From contig JAOQAL010000430.1 of NCBI GenBank assembly GCA_025963615.1, positions 1 to 6,800 on the forward strand: a DNA stretch of 6,800 nucleotides. Direction: 5' to 3'. Positions 1 through 6,800 of the stretch are shown here, piece after piece. Every line of letters starts with the position of its first letter. Positions within the stretch are counted from its first letter, which is position 1. The notes under the pieces are model-generated. The model made no database searches. It was given only the letters and a program-made list of their open reading frames with translations, and was not told where the DNA came from. The stretch comes from Chitinophagaceae bacterium (GTDB taxonomy: Bacteria; Bacteroidota; Bacteroidia; Chitinophagales; Chitinophagaceae). A program made the position numbers and the translations under genes.

Positions 1-74
1 TCATTATGATTTCAATTTCCTATCTTTTTTTAAGAAGTTGGCAAATAAAATGAAAAATGTTTTGTTTTTAGTTG

Positions 75-94
75 CCCTGCCTTTTAAGGCAGGG
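75..94. repeat. Near-perfect inverted repeat (hairpin)
   Basis: CCCTGCCTT (75-83) is the exact reverse complement of AAGGCAGGG (86-94), with only TT between the arms. As RNA, the seven GC-rich pairs CCCTGCC/GGCAGGG would form a strong stem with a short AU loop. No T run follows on the + strand (the next bases are ATTGAATAG), and none follows on the - strand, so it is not a classical intrinsic terminator. It could be a Rho-independent-like stem of an upstream transcript, a protein-binding palindrome, or one copy of a dispersed palindromic element. The sequence alone does not decide between these. Confidence 0.6.
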
Positions 95-198
95 ATTGAA
101 TAGAGTAAGCTGTATTGGCTTTAGCCCAAATCCCTGTCAAATGTTTGAATCGGAAAAAAATAAGCAAGAAATTGAGTTGGCTAAAGTCTGCAACCACA

Positions 199-257
199 GC
201 TCACCGCTCGCAGCTCGCAGCTCAAAGCCCGCAGCTTATCCCTCACAGCTTATCCCT
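199..257. repeat. Degenerate 7-bp tandem repeat tract
   Basis: The tract reads as consecutive 7-bp units related to GCTCGCA: GCTCACC (199), GCTCGCA (206), GCTCGCA (213), GCTCAAA (220), GCCCGCA (227), GCTTATC (234), CCTCACA (241), GCTTATC (248), then a partial CCT. The last units also form a 14-bp tandem duplication (230-243 and 244-257) with one mismatch. The tract ends 23 bp before the ruvA start codon and is richer in C and G than the flanking AT-rich DNA. Such a tract is prone to slippage and may vary in copy number between strains. Any regulatory effect on ruvA is only a possibility. Confidence 0.7.
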
Positions 258-280
258 TTTTCTTTCCTAATTTCGCGTCC

Positions 281-862
281 ATGATAGCATACCTGAAAGG
301 CGATTTTGTATATAAAACCCCGACGATTGTTCATGTAGACGTAAATGGCGTAGGATATGAAGTCCAGGTAAGCCTCCATACCTATTCTAAAATTCAAAAC
401 CTCGAAAAAGGCATTTTACATACCTGCCTCCTGATTCGGGAAGATGCTCATATACTCTATGGTTTTTTTGATAAGGCAGAAAAAGAAATGTTTTTACTCC
501 TCATCAGCGTTTCCGGTGTCGGCGCTTCCACCTCCAGGATGATGCTATCCTACATGAAACCCGACGACATTTCCCGGGCCATCATACAAGGCGATGCAAA
601 GACCCTCGAAGCGGTAAAAGGTATCGGTAAAAAAACCGCCGAAAGATTGGTCATAGAGCTCCGGGATAAGCTTGCAAAACAACCTCTTGAATCAAATATC
701 TCCACGCTGAAACACAATACTTTGCACACAGATGCGTTAAATGCACTGCTGGCATTAGGGATTAACCGGCAGGCGGCGGATCAGGCCATACAAAAAGCCT
801 TGACAATCGCTCCTGGCGTTCCTGTAGAAGAGCTGATCAAAATAGCCCTGCGTACCCTATAA
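281..862 (+). CDS. ruvA: Holliday junction branch migration protein RuvA
   Basis: RuvA is the DNA-binding subunit of the RuvAB branch-migration complex. Tetramers grip the four-way Holliday junction and position RuvB motor rings, so that RuvC can later resolve it. The 193-aa protein is close to the usual family length (about 190-205) and has all three domains. Residues 1-63 form the N-terminal OB-fold (start MIAYLKG, with VNGVGYEV at 21-28). Acidic residues E54 and D55 lie where the family carries its junction-opening acidic pin. Domain II (about 64-135) has two helix-hairpin-helix motifs, around SGVGAS (78-83) and KGIGKKTAERL (113-123), which bind the DNA backbone. After a variable linker (about 136-148), residues 149-193 form the small C-terminal domain that contacts RuvB. 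The ATG at 281 gives the canonical N-terminus; no Shine-Dalgarno sequence precedes it, as is common in Bacteroidota. sprA follows after 38 bp on the same strand. Confidence 0.97.
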   Translation: MIAYLKGDFVYKTPTIVHVDVNGVGYEVQVSLHTYSKIQNLEKGILHTCLLIREDAHILYGFFDKAEKEMFLLLISVSGVGASTSRMMLSYMKPDDISRAIIQGDAKTLEAVKGIGKKTAERLVIELRDKLAKQPLESNISTLKHNTLHTDALNALLALGINRQAADQAIQKALTIAPGVPVEELIKIALRTL

Positions 863-900
863 CCCAAACCATTTTATTGAACTAATTCTTAGGGAAAGTT
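863..900 (+). other. Short ruvA-sprA spacer
   Basis: The 38-bp gap between the ruvA stop and the proposed sprA start shows no hairpin followed by a T run. Read-through from ruvA into sprA is therefore plausible. An in-frame TAA at 883-885 closes the sprA reading frame upstream and limits how far 5' the gene can begin. Co-transcription is inferred from spacing and orientation only. Confidence 0.55.
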
Positions 901-903
901 TTG
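891..903 (+). promoter_or_regulatory. Purine-rich ribosome-binding-like site and TTG start of sprA
   Basis: AGGGAAAG (891-898) lies just upstream of TTG (901-903), with the AGGG core about 6 nt from the start codon. The frame is closed by TAA at 883-885 and has no ATG or GTG between that stop and 901. The first in-frame ATG is at 952, in the middle of the hydrophobic core of the predicted signal peptide, so using it would remove the basic n-region. TTG is therefore the best-supported start. Bacteroidota often do not depend on a Shine-Dalgarno sequence, so the purine stretch is supporting evidence only. Confidence 0.7.
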
Positions 904-3900
904 AGACGAAAGACCGCGTACATATTCCGTACATTGGTAGCTGCTACCTTTATGTTTGCCTTTGTACTTCCCTCGAAGGCCAGTGATCACTATTTTGAAA
1001 AAAATTTCTACAATTACAAAGAATGGTTTTTTCAAAAATCAGACAGCACTCCCAAAAATGATACGCTCCGTTATCCTGTCAATGACCGGCACGGTGACTC
1101 CTATTCTACGCCAACCCGTAACGCATTTGATCTGAAAGATTCCGCTTTTGTTAAACGGAATATTATTTATGATCCTAAAACAAAACAATATTACATCGAA
1201 GAAAAGATCGGCAACCAGTATTACCGCACACCGGCCACTTTTTCCATGCAGGAATTTCTGGATATGCAGGGAAAAAAAGATGAGAATGATTATTTCCGTA
1301 AGCGGGCGGATGTACTTACAGATCTTAACCGGCGCAACTATAAACCCAAATTCAATTTTTCCAAAGACTGGGTTAACCGGATTACCGGCGTAGGTAAAAT
1401 TGATATAAAGCCGACGGGCTATGTGGATATTGCCGCAGGTTACCAGGGACAAAATATAAAAAACCCTACGCTGCCTGAACGGGCGAGGAAAAATGGCGGG
1501 CTGGATTTCAACATGAACTCACAATTGCAGGTGGATGCAAGTATCGGTGATAAAATAAAACTGCCGATCAATTACAATACCCTGGCAACATTCGATTATG
1601 AAAACCAGTTGAAGTTGGATTATCACGGCCGTGACGATGAAATTCTAAAAGAGTTCCAGGCCGGCAATGTAAATTTTACTTCAAAAGGAACGCTGATACC
1701 CGGAGCCCAATCACTTTTTGGTATCAAAACAAAATTGCAGTTTGGTAAATTATTTGTAACAGCGCTGATTGCCAACCAGCGTTCGCAAAGGCAGTCCCTG
1801 GGTATACAGGGTGGTGGGGCTGTGCAGTCATTTAAAATACGGGCCGATGAATATGAAGAGAACCGGCACTTTTTATTAGGGCAATATTTCCGCAATAATT
1901 ATAACAAGGCGATGGCTCAATTGCCCGTTGTAAATTCCGCTATCCAGATTAAAAGAATGGAAGTGTGGGTTACTAACCGGATGGGTTCTGATACCAACGT
2001 TAGAGACATCGTAGCCTTAATGGATTTAGGGGAAAGTCAACCCTTCGGCCCCTATACAGGTTCTTCCGACCCAAGACCGGACAATAAATCAAATGCGTTA
2101 TACAACAACATTGTTTCGAATCCAGCTGCCCGCAATTCAACCCTTGTCACAACTATTCTAAGAAATAATGGTTTGCAGCCGGTACAGGATTTTGAAAAAA
2201 CGTTTGCAAGAAAATTATCACCATCGGATTATTATTTTAACCCGCAAGTGGGCTTTCTTTCATTGAACCAGCCACTACAGTCGGATGAAGTATTGGGAGT
2301 AGCTTATCAATACACGTACAATGGAAGAGTGTACCAGGTGGGTGAGTTTTCGCAGGACGTGCCGCCGGATTCTACAGGTACCTCGCAAAATGTTCTTTTT
2401 CTCAAATTATTAAAAGCAACCTCGCAGCGAACCAATCTTCCGATATGGAACCTGATGATGAAGAATGTTTATTCAGTTGGTTATGGTCAGTTGGAAAGAC
2501 AGGATTTCAAACTGGATGTAGTTTATGAAGAACCCAGTCTGGGTCAGAAAAGATATATGCCATTGGGCGATATCAATCCCCAATATCAGGGTCAACCCTT
2601 ACTCACCTTACTGAACCTGGATCGTCTGAACAATCAGAATGATCCGCAACCGGATGGGGTGTTTGATTATATTGAAGGATTCACCGCTATAGGATCACAA
2701 AGCCGTATCATATTCCCCTTGTTGGAGCCCTTTGGTCATGATATTGACTATTTATATCCAACACAGGATTTGCGGGATAAATATCTGTATTATCCTTTGT
2801 ACGACACGATTAAAGCGATCGCGCAGACTTTTGCCAACCTTGATCGCTTCCAGTTAATAGGACAATCAAAGTCAACAGTCAATGCAGATTACCAATTGGG
2901 TTATAATATTCCCAAAGGATCCGTCACCGTTACGGCCAATGGCCAGGTATTGAGAGAAAATATAGATTATGAAATCAATTATGATCTCGGCACACTCCAT
3001 GTAACGAACCAGGCAATCATAAATTCCGGAGTGCCGGTACAGGTCCAGTTTGAGAACAATGCTTCATTTGGTTTGCAGCAAAAAAACTACATGGCGTTGC
3101 GGTTGGATTACCTGGCGAGTAAAAAACTTTCCGTCGGCGGAACCATCGTGCGGCTGGGTGAAAGACCTTTTTTCGCCAAGCAGGGTTATGGCGATGATCC
3201 TATCCGTAACACCATGTATGGCGTAGACTTTGATTATCGCAGTGATGTACCTCGTTTAACAAGATGGTTGGATAAACTCCCTTTTTACTCAACAAAATCG
3301 ATGTCCAGCATTGCAGCGTATGGTGAAGCAGCGGTGCTTCAGCCTGGGCACGCGCCACAGATTGGTAAAGGGGGTAATGGCCAGATCTATATTGATGATT
3401 TTGAAGGCACCCGTAGCAGTATTGATCTGCGCTTTCCATTAATTAGCTGGACATTGGCTTCTACGCCCCAAAAATCACCGGATCAGAATGGGGTTGAACT
3501 TTTTCCTGAAGCCGATCTGGTAAATGACCTGGCTTATGGCTATAACCGGGCTAAACTTGCCTGGTATAATATTGAGCCCGTGTTGCAGGAACGGAATAAT
3601 CCCAATAACCCAATCAAGGACGTTAACGAATTATCAAAACCGGAAACAAGACAGGTATTCCAGGAAGAAATTTTTCCCCAACGGACAACGGATTTTGGTC
3701 AGGGATTATTGACAACATTCGATCTTGCATTCTATCCCAATGAAAGAGGCCCTTATAATTTTCAAACCAATAATACACAGGTTGATGGTAATGGCAATCT
3801 GCGCAATCCAACCCGATCCTGGGGTGGCATTATGCGAAGCATTGATCAAACGGATTTTGAAACAGGTAATATTGAATATATTGAATTCTGGCTGCAGGAT

Positions 3901-6800
3901 CCATTTATCACCAAAACAAACAGTGCCGGGGGACAATTGTATTTTGACCTCGGTAATATTTCCGAAGATGTGCTGCGGGATGGTAAAAGGGAATTTGAAA
4001 ATGGCTTACCAACACCCACTATCAATGCAACGGTAGATAACAGCAGTGTGTGGGGACGTGTTCCTTCCAACCCGATACAGGTGACCAATGCCTTTAGCAA
4101 TGATCCGGCTGACCGTTCCTACCAGGACGTAGGGTTTGATGGGTTGACCGATGCGGATGAAAAAACCAAATTTGCGACCTACCTGAATGATCTGAATACC
4201 ATCTATGGCCCCGGCTCGCCGATCGCCCAAAAGGCGCAGGCCGATCCATCAGCCGATAATTTCAAGCCTTACCGCGACGCTTCATACGATCAGCAAAAAG
4301 CAGGTATACTGCAACGTTATAAAGAGATCAATAACCCGCATGGCAATTCACCCATTGCCGGCGCCAGCGATCAGTTCACCAATGCCTTTACATTATATCC
4401 GGACCAGGAGGAACTGAACCGGGATAATACCATGAATGAACTGGAGGAATATTTTCAATACCGGGTAGACCTGAAACCCAATATGGCGGTGGGCACTAAT
4501 TTTATTACGGATAAACGGATCGTGGATGCCAACCTGGCCAATAATACCACGCGCCCGGAAACATGGTACCTTTTCCGTATCCCCGTTGATAATTACCAGG
4601 CCAAAGTGGGCAATATTCCTGATTTTAAATCGATCCGGTTTATCAGGATGTTCATGACAGGATTTGCAGATACGGCGGTTTGCCGTTTTGGAAAACTGGA
4701 ACTGGTACGTAATCAATGGCGCAAATTTTCCTATGATATTGACACCACGGGAAATTACAAACCATTGCCGGCAACCGATCCTACCACGTTCAATACTCTG
4801 GCTGTAAACCTGGAAGAAAATGATAAACGCCAGCCGATTCCCTACCGGGTTCCGCCCGGTGTAGAAAGACAACAACAGTTAAGCAATAACAACGTATCGC
4901 TCTTACTGAATGAACAGTCGCTGAGTGTGCAGGTATGTAACTTGCAGCCAGTGGAAGCAAGAGGAGTTTTTAAAACCATGAATCTGGATCTTCGACAGTA
5001 CGGAAGGTTATCCATGTTCATCCATGCGGAAGATGCAGGGGATGCAGATGGACTGAATTATGGCGATTTGAAAGGAGTCGTTCGTATCGGAAATGATTTT
5101 GCGGGTAATTATTATGAAGTAAAAATTCCATTACAGCCAACCTCTAAAAGTGGATCATTTGATTCTTTATCGGTATGGCCAGCAGTGAATAACCTTGATT
5201 TTGATTTGGTGGAACTGACTAAACTAAAATCAAGACGTAATAATCTTGGTATTCAGCCATCGCAGTATTACAGTGAGACTTCCGCCGATGGAAGAACCTA
5301 TGCCATCATCGGTAATCCCAACCTCGGCGAAGTCCGGGGAATGTTGTTGGGCGTACAGAATATGAAATCTCAAACGGTATGTACGGAAATATGGTATAAT
5401 GAGCTGCGGTTGTCAAAGATTGATGAAAAAGGCGGCTGGGCCGCAACAGGACGGGTAGATGTCACCTTGGCCGACCTGGGAAGCCTGACGGTAGCTGCCA
5501 ATATGAAAAGCCGCGGTTTTGGTACGCTGGAGCAAAAAGTAAATGAACGAAGCCGGGAGGATTTTAGACAATTTGATGTATCGGCTAACCTGGACCTGGG
5601 TAGACTATTGCCAAAGCAGGCTGCTATACAGATACCGGTGTATGCGGGTATCAGCCAAACCAGCAGTACTCCTGAATATGATCCTTATGACCTGGATATA
5701 AAACTGAAACAAAAGCTGGATGATGCCAACACCAAACAAAAAAAGGACTCAATCCGCAATGACGCTATTGATGTTACGACTATCAAGACGGTGAATTTTA
5801 CCGGCGTTAAAAAAATCCGAACCAGCACAAAAAAACCGATGCCCTGGGATATCTCCAATGTGGATTTGAATTATTCCTACACCAAACAGGAACAACATAA
5901 TCCTTTAATTGAAAGTAATGAACTGACCCGCACCCGGGGTGCCCTGGCTTATAATTATTCGCCGCAGGTGAAACCTTTTGAACCTTTCAGGAAACTCATT
6001 AAATCCAAATCGCCCTGGCTGGCGTTCCTGAAAGATATCAATATCAATTATGCACCTTCCATTGTTTCGTTCAAGGCGGATGTATTCAGGCAGTTTGGCG
6101 CAATACGGCCGCGAAACGTCGGCGGTGGCGGGTTTAAAATTCCTGAAACCTACGATAAGTACTTTACGTTTGACCGGTATTATATTTTGCGCTGGGAGCT
6201 TACAAGGTCCTTGACGCTGGACTTCAATGCGATTAATAATGCGAGAATTGATGAACCGGCGGGCAGGATAAATACCAAAGAAAAAAAAGATTCAATCCGG
6301 AGTAATTTCTTTAAGGGTGGCCGTAATACCCATTATCACCAGGATGCTTCATTGACTTATAATGTACCCACCAATAAACTTCCGTTTTTGGATTGGACCA
6401 CCGTTCAACTTACCTACGCGACTAAGTATGACTGGACGGGTGCTTCCTTACTTCAGCGGACACCGGACCTTAATCTGGGTAATACGCTTGAAAATTCGCA
6501 AACAAGAAACCTCCGGGGCGATCTGAATTTTGAGCAATTATATAATAAATCAAGATTTCTGCGGGCAGTATACGCGAATAGTCCATCGAGAAAGGTAAGA
6601 GACAGCCTGGCAAGAAATGATACATCCAATGGCCCGAAAATAAAAGACCCGAACCAGCCCATGCAAATTGGTACGGTTCCCAAATTCTTTTTGAGAATGA
6701 TTACCTCATTGAAGCGGGTAAATATTCAATATGGACAGGATATGGGAACCTTATTGCCAGGCTATATGGACAGCACCCGGGTATTAGGAATGAATTTGCG
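901..6800 (+). CDS. sprA: T9SS outer-membrane translocon SprA (3' end outside the window)
   Basis: SprA (Sov in Porphyromonas) is the conduit of the type IX secretion system. In Flavobacterium johnsoniae it is a single-chain 36-strand outer-membrane barrel working with PorV and a plug protein; it exports cargo with T9SS C-terminal signals and, in gliders, adhesins. Here 1,966 codons are open from TTG 901 to the edge. Known homologues have about 2,400 residues, so some 400-500 are probably missing. Residues 1-27 are a signal peptide: basic start MRRK, hydrophobic core, likely cleavage after SKA. Family landmarks in order: ADEYEENRHFLLGQYFR (315-331) with EVWVTNR (354-360), in the first SprA_N-type region; RLGERPF (751-757) and YGDDPIRNTMYGVDFDY (763-779); IYIDDFEGTRS (829-839); a second SprA_N-like region around 1150-1290; EIWYNELRLS (1496-1505). 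Only three cysteines occur (1261, 1346, 1494). The tail beyond about 1500 alternates polar and hydrophobic residues like barrel strands and holds Lys-rich linkers (1601-1617, 1793-1799). No frameshift or internal stop is seen. The family call is very secure; domain limits are approximate and from memory. Confidence 0.97.
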   Translation, partial: MRRKTAYIFRTLVAATFMFAFVLPSKASDHYFEKNFYNYKEWFFQKSDSTPKNDTLRYPVNDRHGDSYSTPTRNAFDLKDSAFVKRNIIYDPKTKQYYIEEKIGNQYYRTPATFSMQEFLDMQGKKDENDYFRKRADVLTDLNRRNYKPKFNFSKDWVNRITGVGKIDIKPTGYVDIAAGYQGQNIKNPTLPERARKNGGLDFNMNSQLQVDASIGDKIKLPINYNTLATFDYENQLKLDYHGRDDEILKEFQAGNVNFTSKGTLIPGAQSLFGIKTKLQFGKLFVTALIANQRSQRQSLGIQGGGAVQSFKIRADEYEENRHFLLGQYFRNNYNKAMAQLPVVNSAIQIKRMEVWVTNRMGSDTNVRDIVALMDLGESQPFGPYTGSSDPRPDNKSNALYNNIVSNPAARNSTLVTTILRNNGLQPVQDFEKTFARKLSPSDYYFNPQVGFLSLNQPLQSDEVLGVAYQYTYNGRVYQVGEFSQDVPPDSTGTSQNVLFLKLLKATSQRTNLPIWNLMMKNVYSVGYGQLERQDFKLDVVYEEPSLGQKRYMPLGDINPQYQGQPLLTLLNLDRLNNQNDPQPDGVFDYIEGFTAIGSQSRIIFPLLEPFGHDIDYLYPTQDLRDKYLYYPLYDTIKAIAQTFANLDRFQLIGQSKSTVNADYQLGYNIPKGSVTVTANGQVLRENIDYEINYDLGTLHVTNQAIINSGVPVQVQFENNASFGLQQKNYMALRLDYLASKKLSVGGTIVRLGERPFFAKQGYGDDPIRNTMYGVDFDYRSDVPRLTRWLDKLPFYSTKSMSSIAAYGEAAVLQPGHAPQIGKGGNGQIYIDDFEGTRSSIDLRFPLISWTLASTPQKSPDQNGVELFPEADLVNDLAYGYNRAKLAWYNIEPVLQERNNPNNPIKDVNELSKPETRQVFQEEIFPQRTTDFGQGLLTTFDLAFYPNERGPYNFQTNNTQVDGNGNLRNPTRSWGGIMRSIDQTDFETGNIEYIEFWLQDPFITKTNSAGGQLYFDLGNISEDVLRDGKREFENGLPTPTINATVDNSSVWGRVPSNPIQVTNAFSNDPADRSYQDVGFDGLTDADEKTKFATYLNDLNTIYGPGSPIAQKAQADPSADNFKPYRDASYDQQKAGILQRYKEINNPHGNSPIAGASDQFTNAFTLYPDQEELNRDNTMNELEEYFQYRVDLKPNMAVGTNFITDKRIVDANLANNTTRPETWYLFRIPVDNYQAKVGNIPDFKSIRFIRMFMTGFADTAVCRFGKLELVRNQWRKFSYDIDTTGNYKPLPATDPTTFNTLAVNLEENDKRQPIPYRVPPGVERQQQLSNNNVSLLLNEQSLSVQVCNLQPVEARGVFKTMNLDLRQYGRLSMFIHAEDAGDADGLNYGDLKGVVRIGNDFAGNYYEVKIPLQPTSKSGSFDSLSVWPAVNNLDFDLVELTKLKSRRNNLGIQPSQYYSETSADGRTYAIIGNPNLGEVRGMLLGVQNMKSQTVCTEIWYNELRLSKIDEKGGWAATGRVDVTLADLGSLTVAANMKSRGFGTLEQKVNERSREDFRQFDVSANLDLGRLLPKQAAIQIPVYAGISQTSSTPEYDPYDLDIKLKQKLDDANTKQKKDSIRNDAIDVTTIKTVNFTGVKKIRTSTKKPMPWDISNVDLNYSYTKQEQHNPLIESNELTRTRGALAYNYSPQVKPFEPFRKLIKSKSPWLAFLKDININYAPSIVSFKADVFRQFGAIRPRNVGGGGFKIPETYDKYFTFDRYYILRWELTRSLTLDFNAINNARIDEPAGRINTKEKKDSIRSNFFKGGRNTHYHQDASLTYNVPTNKLPFLDWTTVQLTYATKYDWTGASLLQRTPDLNLGNTLENSQTRNLRGDLNFEQLYNKSRFLRAVYANSPSRKVRDSLARNDTSNGPKIKDPNQPMQIGTVPKFFLRMITSLKRVNIQYGQDMGTLLPGYMDSTRVLGMNL
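4126..4161 (+). other. EF-hand-like acidic loop within SprA (residues 1076-1087)
   Basis: The encoded 12 residues DVGFDGLTDADE have the spacing of an EF-hand or dockerin calcium-binding loop: Asp at position 1, Asp at 5, Gly at 6, Asp at 9 and Glu at 12. Position 3, normally Asp, Asn or Ser, is Gly, and position 8, normally hydrophobic, is Thr. The match is therefore partial. It lies in the large loop-rich stretch between the two SprA_N-like regions. Calcium binding is an inference; the motif could also be a plain conserved turn. Confidence 0.45.

Larger units (their letters stand above)
1..280. other. Intergenic region upstream of ruvA, no gene seen
   Basis: No convincing coding sequence is visible. 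The + strand frames at the left edge close early, with stops at about 9, 32 and 53. Any upstream gene would therefore contribute at most a few C-terminal codons, and none is recognisable. The first 70 bases are AT-rich with T runs, which would suit a promoter or the trailing end of an upstream transcript. I could not place a convincing pair of Bacteroidota-type boxes (TTTG and TAnnTTTG) with correct spacing; the closest match, TATCTTTT at 21-28, has no partner. The region does contain a palindrome (75-94) and a heptamer repeat tract (199-257), listed separately. The ruvA promoter is presumably here or further upstream. Confidence 0.6.

Noticed and set aside
22..34. T-run at the left edge as an intrinsic terminator of an upstream gene
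   Set aside because: No GC-rich stem precedes the T-run within the window, so a terminator cannot be supported.
72..284. 70-codon + strand ORF from TTG overlapping the ruvA start by ATGA
   Set aside because: The overlap looks like translational coupling, but the ORF starts with TTG inside the palindrome, runs through the heptamer repeat tract and encodes a composition-biased peptide of no recognisable family.
1039..1452. 137-codon - strand ORF near the 5' end of sprA
   Set aside because: It is antisense to the conserved N-terminal part of SprA and has no family resemblance. Other shorter ORFs on both strands between 1148 and 6683 were dropped for the same reason.
4393..4875. 160-codon ORF on the - strand
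   Set aside because: It lies wholly inside sprA, antisense to clearly conserved SprA sequence. The peptide resembles no family I know, so it is a frame shadow.
5701..5835. Lys-rich stretch as a possible foreign insertion or separate domain
   Set aside because: Charged Lys-rich linkers of this kind are expected between barrel strands in SprA, and codon use and base composition look like the flanks.
6281..6288. A8 homopolymer (and A7 at 1272-1278) as possible frameshift or programmed slippage sites
   Set aside because: The SprA frame is continuous with family-like sequence on both sides of each run, so nothing suggests a frameshift or sequencing error.

Overview
The window comes from a member of the phylum Bacteroidota. 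The main evidence is an almost complete sprA gene, the outer-membrane translocon of the type IX secretion system (T9SS), which occurs only in the Bacteroidota (Fibrobacteres–Chlorobi–Bacteroidetes) lineage. Moderate GC content, a ruvA start without a Shine-Dalgarno sequence and the ruvA-sprA gene order agree with this. The general look of the proteins suggests a chitinophaga-like or sphingobacteria-like bacterium, but that finer placement is an impression and was not tested.

Layout, all on the + strand: (1) positions 1-280 are non-coding as far as can be seen. They hold a near-perfect palindrome at 75-94 and a degenerate 7-bp tandem repeat at 199-257 that ends 23 bp before ruvA. (2) ruvA (281-862) is a complete 193-aa Holliday-junction DNA-binding protein. 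(3) After a 38-bp spacer comes sprA, from a TTG start at 901 running open past the right edge at 6800. This is 1,966 whole codons with no in-frame stop and an estimated four fifths of the protein. It fills almost 87% of the window, and every other ORF over 901-6800, on either strand, is a shadow of it.

The two genes have unrelated jobs: recombination and branch migration for RuvA, and protein export across the outer membrane (and gliding motility in gliding species) for SprA. Their adjacency is a recurrent gene order in Bacteroidota and fits simple co-transcription. The window is core genome: I see no mobile element, CRISPR array, tRNA, rRNA or defence system, and I do not think it contains an undescribed system. 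The points most worth checking are the TTG start of sprA, an EF-hand-like acidic loop inside SprA, and the two repeat structures upstream of ruvA.
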